Counted from the stretch's first letter, positions 6,475-15,612 are shown. The stretch: 64,000 nt of DNA from an uncultured Neomegalonema sp. (GCA_937990185.1 CALKBI010000006.1:62001-126000), one strand, 5' to 3'. The notes: generated by a model from the sequence alone, not told the origin. Numbers and translations are program-made.

Positions 6475-9170
6475 GGGTCAATGGGGGCGATGTTTCGGTC
6501 AGCAATCCTGCGATGCGCTTGTCGGCATTGTTGCGGAATGAGCTTGGGCTGAGTGCCACAAAAGTCGGCTGCGATGCGGGAGATTGCGGTGCTTGCACTG
6601 TCTTGGTGGATGGTACGCCGGTTTGCGCTTGTCTGACTGCGGCGGGTCAGATCAACGGAGGCGAGGTCGTCACGCTGGAGGGATTGGCGGAAGATCCAAT
6701 GGCCGAGCGGTTGCGCGAGAGCTTTCTACATCACGGGGCGGCGCAATGCGGGATTTGTACGCCCGGGATGATCGTCTGTGCCGTCGCGTTGCTGCGCGAA
6801 GAACCACGCCCTTCGCGGGATCAAGTCGAGGATGCGCTTGGCGGTGTGCTTTGCCGCTGCACCGGATACGTCAAAATTGTCGATGCGGTGATGAATGCGA
6901 CGACATTGAACGCGGCGCGTTTTGAACCGGAAGCCGGAGCGAGCATTGGGCAAGGCATTCGCCATCTTGATGGGATGGCCAAAGTTGATGGCTCGCTGGC
7001 CTATGGCAATGATGCTTTGCCGGAGGGGGCATTATTGGTGCGGGTGATCCGTTCGCCGCACCCTCATGCGGGATTTACGTTCGGCGATACGGGTGCGTAC
7101 CTGAAAGCGCATGGGTTGATGGCATGGTTTGATGCGTCTGATGTGCCGGGGAAAAATTGTTTCGGAGTGATCCCGCCGCTTGCTGATCAGCCGGTGTTTG
7201 CCGAAGGCGTCGCGCGGTATCGCGGGGAGGCGGTGGCTTGTGTTGTTGGAAAAGCGGAGGCGGTAAGGGGGCTGCACGAGACGGACTTTCCCGTCACTTG
7301 GGATATACGCAACGCCGCCATGACACCCGATGAAGCGCTTGAGGCGGAGGCTTTGCACGAGGGACGCCCCGGCAATGTCTTGATTACCGGATTGGTGCAA
7401 CGCGGCGATGCAGAGGCGGCGGTGTCCAAGGCTGCACATTCGGTGACGGTCGAGACGTCAACGCCCTTTATCGAACATGCCTATATCGAGCCGGAAGCGG
7501 GATGGGCCGAGCGTGTCGGGGATCGCATTGAAGTGCATGGCTGTACCCAAGCCGCGACGATGGATCGCGAAGAGTTATCGGCGATACTTGATCTGCCAAT
7601 GGATGCCGTGCGGGTGATGCCGAGTGCTTGTGGTGGCGGGTTCGGGTCAAAGCTCGATGTGTCTTTCCAGCCTTATATTGCGCTGGCGGCTTGGCGGCTG
7701 AACCGGCCTGCTGCGATTTGCTATACGCGCAGCGAGTCCATGCGGGCGACGACAAAACGTCATCCATCTGAGATTACTTTGACGGTCGGGTGCTGCGATG
7801 ATGGAATAGTCAACGGGTTCGACTTTCAAGGCACTTTTAATACCGGCGCCTATGCGAGTTGGGGGCCGACAGTCGCGAACCGTGTGCCGGTTCATGCGTC
7901 GGGGCCATATTATATTCCTGATTATCGGGCGCGGAGTATTGCGGTGCATACGCATTGCCCGCCGTCCGGTGCGTTTCGCGGGTTTGGTGTTCCGCAATCA
8001 GCTATCGCTCAAGAAGTGGCGTTTGATGAATTGGCTGATGCGGTTGGTATAGATCGTCTTGAATTCCGGTTGAAGAATGCTTTGCGTGATGGCCAGCCCA
8101 CGGTGACGGGGCAAGTTTTTGAAACGGGCATTGGCATTGAGGCTTGTTTGAAAAAGCTGTCATCGCCTTGGGCCGAGGCGAACGAACACGCTGCTGTATA
8201 TAATCGTGCGGCGAATGGATCGGGTTTGCGTAAGGGTGTCGGTGTTGCATCTTGCTGGTATGGCTGCGGGAACACGTCTTTGCCGAACCCTTCTACGGTT
8301 AGGATAGGCATTAAAGCGACGGGTGAGGTCTTCTTGCATCAGGGCGCCATGGATATCGGCCAAGGGGCCAATACTGTCATCACTCAGATTGCTGCCGACG
8401 CGCTGGGTGTGCGAGTCCATGACATTCAGTTGATTGGCGGCGATACCGATCTGACGCCGGATTGCGGAAAGACTTCGGCTTCGCGGCAGACTTATGTAAC
8501 GGGATCGGCGGCGATGCTTTCTGGTAAAGCGCTGCGCGCGGCGATTTTGCGTCATGCGAATGTCGGCGAGGATGCCGTGCTGTCTATTGAAGGTGATGCG
8601 CTGATCGTCGGTGATGTGGCGCGTATCGAATTAGGTGCGTTGCCGGTTAACGAGTTCGGTTATGTCTTCATGTCAGAGGAAACATATAATCCCCCCGTTT
8701 CGGGTTTAGATGAAAACGGGCAGGGTATTCCTTATGCGGTTTATGGCTATGGCGCTCAGATCGTTGAACTGACGGTCGATACGAAGCTGGGGACTGTGAA
8801 GCTCGATCATATTACAACGGCGCATGATGTTGGCCGTGCCGTGAACCCTTTGTTGATTGAAGGGCAGATCGAGGGCGGTGTCGCACAGGGGATTGGTCTT
8901 GCTTTGATGGAAGATTTTATTCCGGGCAGAACAGAGAATTTGCATGATTATCTGATCCCGACTTTTGGCGATATTCCCAGTTTTACGCATCATATTATTG
9001 AGGTTCCCGATGCAGAGGGACCGTATGGAGTGAAGGGGTTGGGCGAGCATGTATTGATCCCTACCGCTCCGGCGATCCTGAATGCGATCCGTCACGCGAC
9101 AGGGGCGAAAGTGCGGCATATGCCCGCCACGCCGGACAAGCTGTTGAGCGCATTACGTGAGGTTGGGTGA
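6471..9170 (+). CDS. molybdenum hydroxylase with fused 2Fe-2S and molybdopterin domains
   Basis: The gene starts at a GTG that overlaps the FAD-subunit stop by four bases; the protein is 899 aa. Residues 1 to about 150 are the small iron-sulfur subunit, with a plant-ferredoxin-type cluster (Cys34, Cys39, Cys42 and Cys52 or Cys54) and the helical second cluster (QCGICTPGM, LCRCTGY). From about residue 155 onward is the molybdopterin subunit, with CGGGFGSKLD, GAFRGFGVPQ and the catalytic Glu in KGLGEHVLIP near the C-terminus. In many bacteria these are two polypeptides. The reaction is hydroxylation of a carbon next to nitrogen or of an aldehyde. The neighbouring reductase points to a pyridine-like ring such as nicotinate, which is an inference. 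Confidence 0.88.
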   Translation: MRVNGGDVSVSNPAMRLSALLRNELGLSATKVGCDAGDCGACTVLVDGTPVCACLTAAGQINGGEVVTLEGLAEDPMAERLRESFLHHGAAQCGICTPGMIVCAVALLREEPRPSRDQVEDALGGVLCRCTGYVKIVDAVMNATTLNAARFEPEAGASIGQGIRHLDGMAKVDGSLAYGNDALPEGALLVRVIRSPHPHAGFTFGDTGAYLKAHGLMAWFDASDVPGKNCFGVIPPLADQPVFAEGVARYRGEAVACVVGKAEAVRGLHETDFPVTWDIRNAAMTPDEALEAEALHEGRPGNVLITGLVQRGDAEAAVSKAAHSVTVETSTPFIEHAYIEPEAGWAERVGDRIEVHGCTQAATMDREELSAILDLPMDAVRVMPSACGGGFGSKLDVSFQPYIALAAWRLNRPAAICYTRSESMRATTKRHPSEITLTVGCCDDGIVNGFDFQGTFNTGAYASWGPTVANRVPVHASGPYYIPDYRARSIAVHTHCPPSGAFRGFGVPQSAIAQEVAFDELADAVGIDRLEFRLKNALRDGQPTVTGQVFETGIGIEACLKKLSSPWAEANEHAAVYNRAANGSGLRKGVGVASCWYGCGNTSLPNPSTVRIGIKATGEVFLHQGAMDIGQGANTVITQIAADALGVRVHDIQLIGGDTDLTPDCGKTSASRQTYVTGSAAMLSGKALRAAILRHANVGEDAVLSIEGDALIVGDVARIELGALPVNEFGYVFMSEETYNPPVSGLDENGQGIPYAVYGYGAQIVELTVDTKLGTVKLDHITTAHDVGRAVNPLLIEGQIEGGVAQGIGLALMEDFIPGRTENLHDYLIPTFGDIPSFTHHIIEVPDAEGPYGVKGLGEHVLIPTAPAILNAIRHATGAKVRHMPATPDKLLSALREVG

Positions 9171-9285
9171 TGGTAGGGTGTTTGACTCATGCTGCGAATG
9201 CTCTCAGTGATTTCCTTCGGGAATGCACTTGCCGCGTGAAGGCAGGGCTTGTGGAAACGTGCCGCGCGCTTGCAGGGCAAACGCG

Positions 9286-10764
9286 ATGAGTAAACCAGAG
9301 AAAATCCGCTGCGATGCGTGTCCGGTGATGTGTTACATCGCCGATGGACGATCAGGGGCGTGTGATCGCTACGCCAATGAAGGCGGTGAGTTGATCCGGG
9401 TTGATCCGCTTGTGATCCTTGAACGCACCGAACACGCGGTTCCGTTTCTTGACCATGATGATGATGACGGCTGGGATGGTAGCCTTGCGCCGAAAGAGCA
9501 ATTCGTGACCGCCATTGGTGCGGGGACGACCTATCCTGATTATAAGCCCGCGCCGTTTATTGTGTCATCCGAGGTCGACGGTATTGATATGGTTACAGTC
9601 GTAACCGAAGGCATCTTCAGCTATTGCGGTGCGAAGGTGAAGATCGACACAGACCGGCATCTTGGTCCCGAACAAGCGTTGGTTCGATGCGAAGGCGAGC
9701 CGATTGGCCATGTGACTACTGCCGAATATGGCTCTCAGATGTTGTCACTCGGCGGGGTGCATCATTTGACGGGGGGCGGCAAGAAAGAAGGGCGCGTTAC
9801 TTGTGCGTCGCTTTTATCTCTTTGCAATCGTGAAGCTGTTGAACTTTCGATTGACGATGGCGCGACACTTATTGTCGAGGCTGGTGCAGCGCCGATTATC
9901 AATGGCGTCCGCGAAGAGAGAATGCGCGTCGGGTGTGGTTCGGCGACGATTGGCATGTTTGCCGCTCAATGGCAGGGCTTGGTCGATGAGGTTGTCGTGG
10001 TCGATGATCATATCACAGGTGTCATGTCTGAACATCAGGCGGGCAAGGTGTTGGATTGGCCTGCGAGCGGGATACGCATCAACGGACGGCGTTCTACACC
10101 AGGGCGGTATTTCCAAGTTGCAGAACCCGGAACGGGATGGGGCGGAACCGACCTGAGTGATCCCTTGACCATCTTGAAAGATTTCAAGCCCGATGTCGCA
10201 ACGCCGGGATTGTCGATGCTGATGGTCTCTACGACTGGCGAGAACTTTGCTTATTACGAGTTGGATGAAGACTTGCGTCCTGTGCAGATGGAGATGCCGG
10301 AACGGTTGTTACCGTCTATCGGGCGCATTGAAGAAAACTGTGAACCTGCGCTGTGCTCTGTGATGTTTATGGGCGGAGCAGGTGGGTCGCTGCGTGCCGG
10401 TGTTACGGAAAATCCGGTGAGGTTGACGCGCTCTGTCCGGCAGGCATTGGCGAATGTCACGATTGGCGGCGCGCCGGTCTATCTGTGGCCTGGTGGCGGT
10501 ATTACCGTGATGGCCGATGTGACTCAGATGCCGCGCGGGGCTTTCGGATATGTTCCGACGCCTGCATTGGTCGCGCCGATTGAGTTTACTCTGCGGCGTG
10601 ATGAATATCTCGCGCTTGGCGGACATGCGGATCATGTGATGGCGCTGTCTGATGCAGTTGCCGGGCAAGTCGGGCGGCAGAATGATCATAAGCTCATGGG
10701 GCAACGCCTTGAGGCTGCGCCGGAGGGTGTGCCTTGGCCGATCGGGTTGAGCGGTAAACGATGA
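9286..10764 (+). CDS. hnr: 6-hydroxynicotinate reductase-like iron-sulfur flavoprotein
   Basis: The start is set at the ATG at 9286, because the protein opens with the cysteine-rich motif CDACPVMCYIADGRSGACDRY (Cys9, 12, 16 and 26), as in this family. The open frame extends upstream to 9223 without conserved content. The protein is 492 aa. The characterised Eubacterium barkeri enzyme reduces 6-hydroxynicotinate to 1,4,5,6-tetrahydro-6-oxonicotinate and contains FeS clusters plus covalently bound flavin. Here residues 218-221 read GSAT within VGCGSATIGMF, which resembles the Ser/Gly-Ala-Thr core of flavin-transferase target sites (Thr221). The next gene overlaps by four bases and has an ApbE-like fold family. 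The true substrate in this organism is unproven. Confidence 0.8.
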   Translation: MSKPEKIRCDACPVMCYIADGRSGACDRYANEGGELIRVDPLVILERTEHAVPFLDHDDDDGWDGSLAPKEQFVTAIGAGTTYPDYKPAPFIVSSEVDGIDMVTVVTEGIFSYCGAKVKIDTDRHLGPEQALVRCEGEPIGHVTTAEYGSQMLSLGGVHHLTGGGKKEGRVTCASLLSLCNREAVELSIDDGATLIVEAGAAPIINGVREERMRVGCGSATIGMFAAQWQGLVDEVVVVDDHITGVMSEHQAGKVLDWPASGIRINGRRSTPGRYFQVAEPGTGWGGTDLSDPLTILKDFKPDVATPGLSMLMVSTTGENFAYYELDEDLRPVQMEMPERLLPSIGRIEENCEPALCSVMFMGGAGGSLRAGVTENPVRLTRSVRQALANVTIGGAPVYLWPGGGITVMADVTQMPRGAFGYVPTPALVAPIEFTLRRDEYLALGGHADHVMALSDAVAGQVGRQNDHKLMGQRLEAAPEGVPWPIGLSGKR

Positions 10765-11654
10765 ACGGTTCGCAAGCGGCATTGTTGGGACGGCGGTTGC
10801 ATTTACAGCATGGGCCGATTGATCTGATCATTGAGGCGTGGGGATCAGAGGATGAGGTGCACGCAGCGTATTCGCAGGCAAAGCATGCCTTTGACGGTGT
10901 GTTGGATAGGCTGTGTTCCGAATTGCCAGTGCTTCGTTCTCCTGTTGGGGTTGGTGCGAGCGGACCTGTTGCACAACGGATGATGCGCGCTGTCTCAATC
11001 TATGAAGGTTTCATTACGCCGATGGCCGCTGTCGCCGGTGCTGTTGCTGATCATGTGTTGGAGGCGATGTGCAAAGGGCGACAGTTGCGTAAAGCGATGG
11101 TCAATAATGGCGGCGATATTGCGTTGTGGCTTCAGCAAGGTGAGACGGCGCGGCTCGGGATTGGAAATCCGCAAGAATCGAGGGTCGATGTGCAACCCGT
11201 GGCGATTGGCGCAGAAGATGGCATCGGAGGTGTTGCAACAAGCGGATGGCGTGGCCGTTCGCACTCGCTTGGTATTGCGGATTTCGTCACCGTGTTCGCG
11301 TGCTCGGCGGCAGAGGCCGATGCTGCCGCGACGATGATTGCCAATGCGATTGATTTGCCGGGGTCGAGCAGGGTGTCGCGTGTGCGGGCCGACTCGCTCT
11401 CGCCGGAGAGTGACCTTGGTGCGCGGATGGTTACCGTCGATGTCGAGTCGTTGCCCGTTGAAGATGTTTGGCGCGCTTTGAACGCGGGAAAAGTGTTGGC
11501 CGATGATCTTATTGCACGCGACGTGATCGTCGGCGCTGTCTTGAACTTGCAAGGCGAGACTATTACCACGGTTTTTGATGATTTTTCCAAGGCGGTTTCC
11601 GGCTTTTCCCAGAGAATACCGAGAGTTCTGCCAGACTTAAAAGAGGCGTTATGA
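10761..11654 (+). CDS. UPF0280 family protein (ApbE-like superfamily)
   Basis: The 297-aa protein overlaps the reductase stop by four bases and its own stop overlaps the next start by four. It matches the UPF0280 family, which is grouped with ApbE (flavin transferase) by fold. The motif VNNGGDIALW at about 114-123 corresponds to the conserved GGD/GGN loop of ApbE proteins, and GASGPVAQRMM and ITPMAAVAGAVADHV are family blocks. There is no signal peptide, so it is cytoplasmic, as the reductase should be. Because the E. barkeri reductase has covalent flavin, I infer that this protein attaches FMN to the upstream gene product. No direct evidence for that activity is in the sequence. Confidence 0.82.
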   Translation: MNGSQAALLGRRLHLQHGPIDLIIEAWGSEDEVHAAYSQAKHAFDGVLDRLCSELPVLRSPVGVGASGPVAQRMMRAVSIYEGFITPMAAVAGAVADHVLEAMCKGRQLRKAMVNNGGDIALWLQQGETARLGIGNPQESRVDVQPVAIGAEDGIGGVATSGWRGRSHSLGIADFVTVFACSAAEADAAATMIANAIDLPGSSRVSRVRADSLSPESDLGARMVTVDVESLPVEDVWRALNAGKVLADDLIARDVIVGAVLNLQGETITTVFDDFSKAVSGFSQRIPRVLPDLKEAL

Positions 11655-12235
11655 AAGCCAAAATTCGTAAGATCGTTGTTACCGTCGAGGATACTCTGAC
11701 CGAGCAAGGACAAGTGATATCACCTCCGACACGGCGTGCTGCGGCGATTGCGGTGATCGAGAATCCTTTTGCTGGCCAGTATGTTGAAGACCTTGAATTA
11801 CTTATGGAAATTGGCGAGGAATTGGGCGGTTTATTGGGCGAGCGCTGTGTAAAGGCCCTCGGCATTACCCCCGCAGAAGCCGAAAGTTATGGCAAAGCAG
11901 CACTGGTCGGCGAAACAGGAGAGCTGGAACACGCCGCCGCAATCCTCCATCCACGCATGGGAAAACCCCTCCGCACCGCCGTCGAAAAAGGCGCAGCGCT
12001 GGTCCCATCCTCAAAGAAAATGGGCGCAATGGGTACGCCTCTCGACATCCCATTAGGCCATAAAGATGCGGCCTATGTCCGCTCACATTTCGACGGCATG
12101 GAAGTTCGCATCAATGACGCCCCGCGAACAAATGAAATCATGGTCGCAATTGCAGTCACTGACTCAGGGCGTCCGCTTCCCCGTGTCGGTGGTTTGGAAG
12201 CGAAAGATGCTGAAGGAAAAGATGGTTTGCGTTAG
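11651..12235 (+). CDS. DUF1185 / amino acid synthesis family protein
   Basis: The 194-aa protein matches the family named amino acid synthesis (PF06684, DUF1185). Characteristic blocks are KIVVTVEDTLTEQGQ at the N-terminus, IENPFAGQY near 36-44, HAAAILHPRMGKPLR in the middle, and GTPLDIPLGHKDAAYVRSHF near the end. Structures in this family are reported to have a chorismate-mutase-like fold, but the activity is not established. It is the last gene of the operon and overlaps the reductase/UPF0280 chain by four bases. A role in ring opening or later steps of the same pathway is plausible. Its stop overlaps the convergent engB stop by four bases. Confidence 0.8.
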   Translation: MKAKIRKIVVTVEDTLTEQGQVISPPTRRAAAIAVIENPFAGQYVEDLELLMEIGEELGGLLGERCVKALGITPAEAESYGKAALVGETGELEHAAAILHPRMGKPLRTAVEKGAALVPSSKKMGAMGTPLDIPLGHKDAAYVRSHFDGMEVRINDAPRTNEIMVAIAVTDSGRPLPRVGGLEAKDAEGKDGLR

Positions 12236-12885
12236 GCGTTTTCGAATGCAAGCCGTGCTACGGCAGCCCGTAGATCTTCAATGCCTTCTTGCTTTTCGGC
12301 TGAAGTAACAATGAGTTGCGGGTAGGCAGCGGGACGCTTCCCGATGAGTTTTGCAGTCGCATCAATCACTTTATCAAGCTCGTTTGCTTTCACCTTGTCA
12401 GCTTTTGTGAGCACGGTCTGGTAGCTCACTGCAGCGACATCGAGCATGTCCATAATCTCAGAATCGACTGCTTTGATTCCGTGCCTAGAGTCGATCAATA
12501 AAAAGCAACGCCGCAGACTTGCGCGTCCCGAAAGATATCCGCGCAACACGCCTTGCCAGCGCTCGACTTCACCCTTTGGCGCTCTCGCATAGCCGTAACC
12601 GGGGAGATCAACGAGGTAGAGTTTTGTGATGTCGGGGTGCGCAAGAGCGAAATAGTTTAGCTGCTGGGTGCGCCCCGGTGTATTTGACGCTCTGGCGAGG
12701 CTTTTACGTCCCGTTAAAGCATTAATCAGGCTCGATTTTCCGACATTCGAGCGCCCGGCAAAACATATTTCAAGGCGATCACCGTCGGGTAATTGTGCCA
12801 GCTCCGCCGCACCAATAATAAAATCGCACTCGCGCGCAAATAGTAGACGTCCTGCCTCAACTTCGGCTTCGGTAAAGGGAGTCAT
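12232..12885 (-). CDS. engB: ribosome biogenesis GTP-binding protein EngB/YsxC
   Basis: The 217-aa TRAFAC-class GTPase assists 50S ribosome assembly. The P-loop is GRSNVGKSS at residues 44-52. Switch regions read TPGRTQQLNYF and DLPGYGYA. G4 is TKAD and G5 is TSAEKQEG near 190-196. It follows yidC on the minus strand with about 100 bases between, which is the usual alphaproteobacterial order after rpmH-rnpA-yidD-yidC. Its length is normal. Confidence 0.95.
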   Translation of the reverse strand: MTPFTEAEVEAGRLLFARECDFIIGAAELAQLPDGDRLEICFAGRSNVGKSSLINALTGRKSLARASNTPGRTQQLNYFALAHPDITKLYLVDLPGYGYARAPKGEVERWQGVLRGYLSGRASLRRCFLLIDSRHGIKAVDSEIMDMLDVAAVSYQTVLTKADKVKANELDKVIDATAKLIGKRPAAYPQLIVTSAEKQEGIEDLRAAVARLAFENA

Positions 12886-12988
12886 TTGGCAGCCTCTAGT
12901 TCGAGATGTCTATGCCCCCGTATCTTTCCAAGGCATTGAAAACTTAGATGTAAATGCGCTCAATCATATTAACCGGGCGCGCTTATTT

Positions 12989-14773
12989 TCATTCCGCTTT
13001 CTTACGGCTGAACATATCTTTCAAGTTATCGAGCAATTCGATTTTTGCGCCTTGCGATTTCATAATCGACGCCTGTTGGACGATGGTCAGAACATTGTTA
13101 GCCGTCCAATAAATTACAAGTCCGGCAGGGAAACTCCCCAAGAGGAAAGTAAAGATAATCGGCATCCAAGCGAAAATTTTCTTTTGTATCGGATCAGGCG
13201 GAGCCGGATTGAGCTGCATTTGCAGCCACATGGTAATTCCCATGATAATTGGCCAAATACCGATTAGCAGGAACGCAGGCGGTCCCCAATCGAAAGCGCC
13301 AAATCCCGTGAAGATACTTGTGGGGTCAGGCGCGGATAAATCTTGAATCCATCCAAAGAACGGCGCGTGACGCATTTCAATCGTTACGAACAGCACTTTG
13401 TAGAGAGAGAAGAAAACCGGAATTTGTAGCAAAATAGGCAAGCAACCTGCGGCGGGGTTTACTTTCTCTTTTTTATACAAATCCATCATTGCCCGCTGCA
13501 TTGCTTGCGGGTCTTCTTTGTGCTTTTCGCGAATTTTTTCTGTTTGCGGTTGCAGTTTTTTCATACGGCCCATGGAGACGTATGATTTGTAGGCGAGTGG
13601 AAACATCACTGCTTTAACCAAGACCGTGAGCAGAATGATCGCTACACCAAAGTTTCCAACGATTTTGTTGATCGTGCTGAGAAGCCAGAAGAATGGCTTT
13701 GTCAGGAAATAGAACCAACCCCAGTCAATAGCGTCATATAACCTGTCAACGCCTAGTTCTTCTTCGTATGCGCTCAGAAGCTCAGCGCGTTTTGCGCCAG
13801 CAAAGAAGTGGATTTTTGCGCTTGCGCTTTCACCGGCAGGAACAGTGATTGAATTTAAACGGACATCCGTTTGATAGATCGCCTCGTTTCTGTTTCCTAC
13901 CTTATACGCCGCAGTAAAAGACGTACCTGGCTCAGGAATTAAAGCCGTCATCCAATATTTATCGGTGAACCCAATGTAACCGTTTTCCGAGACGTCGATT
14001 TTTTTCAAATTTGCGTTTTCAGCACGGTCATAAGGTGCGTCGGCAAAATCGTCGTAGTCGAGTTCTTCGGTAATACCGTCGTAAGCGCCAATCGACCCTT
14101 CATGTAGTAGGTACATACCGAGTGTTTCAGGCTCTCCATGACGGGCAATAATTCCGTATGGCCTTACTGTTAGTGCGTCGCTCAGTGAGTTTGTGACTTC
14201 TTGGGTTATCGTAAATAGATAGTCTTTGTCGATTTCGTAAGTCTTGCGGAAGGTGATGCCCTTGTCATTTGTCCATTCCAATGTGACGGGTGCATCGACG
14301 CCGAGAACGTCACCTTCGACCAATTCCCAAGGTGTTTTCAAACCGGGGAGTTTTCCTGCCTTCGCGCCAGCCCAACCAAATACGGAATAGTACGGAGCTT
14401 CGGTGTTGGTAGGTGAGAGAAGCGTTACCTCAGGCGAGCCATCTTCTATACTGACGCGATAATCTTTGAGGTTCAGGTCGTCGAGGCGACCACCTAACAG
14501 GGAAATTGATCCATCTACGCTTGGGCTATCAATCAGAACTCGGTCATTCTGTGCCAAAGCTTCATCGCGAGACAGAACTGCCTGTTGGCTGGACTCAACG
14601 ATTCCTCCCGGTGCGGTGGCTTCATCTGTCGGATTGGCGGCCTGTCTTGCAGCTTCAACTTCGGCAGCGATTCGGATTTCTTCCCGTTGTGGGCCGATCA
14701 CAAAGGCTTCCCATAGGCCGATGACGAGAAAGCTGAGCACTGCAGCAAGAATTAGGTTTTTTTGGTCGCCCAT
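12989..14773 (-). CDS. yidC: membrane protein insertase YidC (Oxa1 family)
   Basis: The 594-aa protein has an N-terminal membrane anchor (LILAAVLSFLVIGLWEAF, about 6-23) and a large periplasmic beta-sandwich domain (about 60-350). The conserved Oxa1/YidC core follows, with LLSTINKIVGNFGVAIILL, YKSYVSMGRMKKLQPQ, LYKKEKVNPAAGCLPILLQI, and later helices ending in NNVLTIVQQASIMKSQG. It inserts membrane proteins with SecYEG or alone. The C-terminus is basic, as expected for ribosome contact. It is co-oriented with rnpA and yidD. Confidence 0.96.
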   Translation of the reverse strand: MGDQKNLILAAVLSFLVIGLWEAFVIGPQREEIRIAAEVEAARQAANPTDEATAPGGIVESSQQAVLSRDEALAQNDRVLIDSPSVDGSISLLGGRLDDLNLKDYRVSIEDGSPEVTLLSPTNTEAPYYSVFGWAGAKAGKLPGLKTPWELVEGDVLGVDAPVTLEWTNDKGITFRKTYEIDKDYLFTITQEVTNSLSDALTVRPYGIIARHGEPETLGMYLLHEGSIGAYDGITEELDYDDFADAPYDRAENANLKKIDVSENGYIGFTDKYWMTALIPEPGTSFTAAYKVGNRNEAIYQTDVRLNSITVPAGESASAKIHFFAGAKRAELLSAYEEELGVDRLYDAIDWGWFYFLTKPFFWLLSTINKIVGNFGVAIILLTVLVKAVMFPLAYKSYVSMGRMKKLQPQTEKIREKHKEDPQAMQRAMMDLYKKEKVNPAAGCLPILLQIPVFFSLYKVLFVTIEMRHAPFFGWIQDLSAPDPTSIFTGFGAFDWGPPAFLLIGIWPIIMGITMWLQMQLNPAPPDPIQKKIFAWMPIIFTFLLGSFPAGLVIYWTANNVLTIVQQASIMKSQGAKIELLDNLKDMFSRKKAE

Positions 14774-14865
14774 TCATTGGCTCCGAAGTCTGGGAATTTG
14801 TAGTGCAAAGCATCGTTTGCCCGCCGCAATGCTTGAAGCGGTCTAAGCACGATAGGTCAAGGGTT

Positions 14866-15111
14866 TTACCTCTTATTAACAGGTGGAACAGGATCGAAAC
14901 CGCTATCGCCACCAGGTCGGCATTTTATTACCCTTCTAAAAGTCAATTTGCTCCCCCGGATTATACCGTGTCGATCGAGAGCCTCTAGTGCATAAGCCGA
15001 GCAAGTCGGCTGAAAACGACAGTTTGACGCAAGATAGGGGGAAATCGCGATCCGGTAGATATGAATCGGTAATTTAACAGTGGAAATTATGATGTACCGA
15101 ATTATCGACAT
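14866..15111 (-). CDS. yidD: membrane protein insertion efficiency factor YidD
   Basis: The 81-aa protein has the family core: ISPYLASNCRFQPTCSAYAL, then EALDRHGIIRGSKLT and a C-terminal CRPGGDSGFDPVP. It begins with a short hydrophobic, amphipathic segment. Its start overlaps the end of rnpA by ten bases. It supports insertion of membrane proteins by YidC, which is encoded just downstream. Confidence 0.95.
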   Translation of the reverse strand: MSIIRYIIISTVKLPIHIYRIAISPYLASNCRFQPTCSAYALEALDRHGIIRGSKLTFRRVIKCRPGGDSGFDPVPPVNKR

Positions 15112-15452
15112 TTCGCTTTGTTTAGCCGCTCAAGGCCTTTGATTAGGTCTCTTTGCAAAGCATCGTAGGGAGATTCAGTGGTCGCATTTTTTCGTGCAAT
15201 TAGAACGTAATCATGGCCACGCTTGCCATTCTTAACGATTATTTCTTGCGCTAAAGCTCGCATACGACGCTTAGCGCGGTTGCGAAGAACAGCATTCCCT
15301 ACTTTTTTCGAAGCAGTAAATCCGACCCGTATCAAAAGCGAATCATCGTCACGACGTCTCTCCTGAAGGATCAGACTGTTCGTGACTGCCTTGGAGGATT
15401 TACTGGCTGCGAGAAAATCACGTCGCTTTTTCAACCTTGAGGGGGTGGGCAT
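15102..15452 (-). CDS. rnpA: ribonuclease P protein component
   Basis: I chose the ATG at 15452-15450, giving a 116-aa protein that opens MPTPSRLKKRRDFLAA as RnpA proteins do, with ttggga just upstream. An in-frame extension to 15518 would overlap rpmH and adds no family sequence. The RNR motif region is VGNAVLRNRAKRRMRALAQE. The protein binds the RNase P RNA and helps 5' maturation of tRNAs. It lies 25 bases after rpmH on the same transcript. Confidence 0.94.
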   Translation of the reverse strand: MPTPSRLKKRRDFLAASKSSKAVTNSLILQERRRDDDSLLIRVGFTASKKVGNAVLRNRAKRRMRALAQEIIVKNGKRGHDYVLIARKNATTESPYDALQRDLIKGLERLNKAKCR

Positions 15453-15477
15453 GGCCGTATTCCCAAGGTTGGTTAGA

Positions 15478-15612
15478 TTAAGCGCTGAGTTTGTTGCGTC
15501 CACGAGCGCGGCGCGCATTCAATATCTTACGGCCATTTTTCGTAGCCATGCGTGCCCGAAAACCGTGACGGTTCTTACGAACGCGATTGCTTGGCTGAAA
15601 TGTGCGTTTCAC
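15478..15612 (-). CDS. rpmH: 50S ribosomal protein L34
   Basis: A GTG codon at 15612-15610 opens a 44-residue basic protein that begins [20 protein letters not shown] and ends with a cluster of Arg/Lys and LSA. This is the L34 sequence. The GTG start and small size hide it from ordinary open-frame scans. It is followed at once by rnpA, which is the standard bacterial order, and is preceded by a strong sigma-70-type promoter at 15696-15724. Confidence 0.96.
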   Translation of the reverse strand: MKRTFQPSNRVRKNRHGFRARMATKNGRKILNARRARGRNKLSA

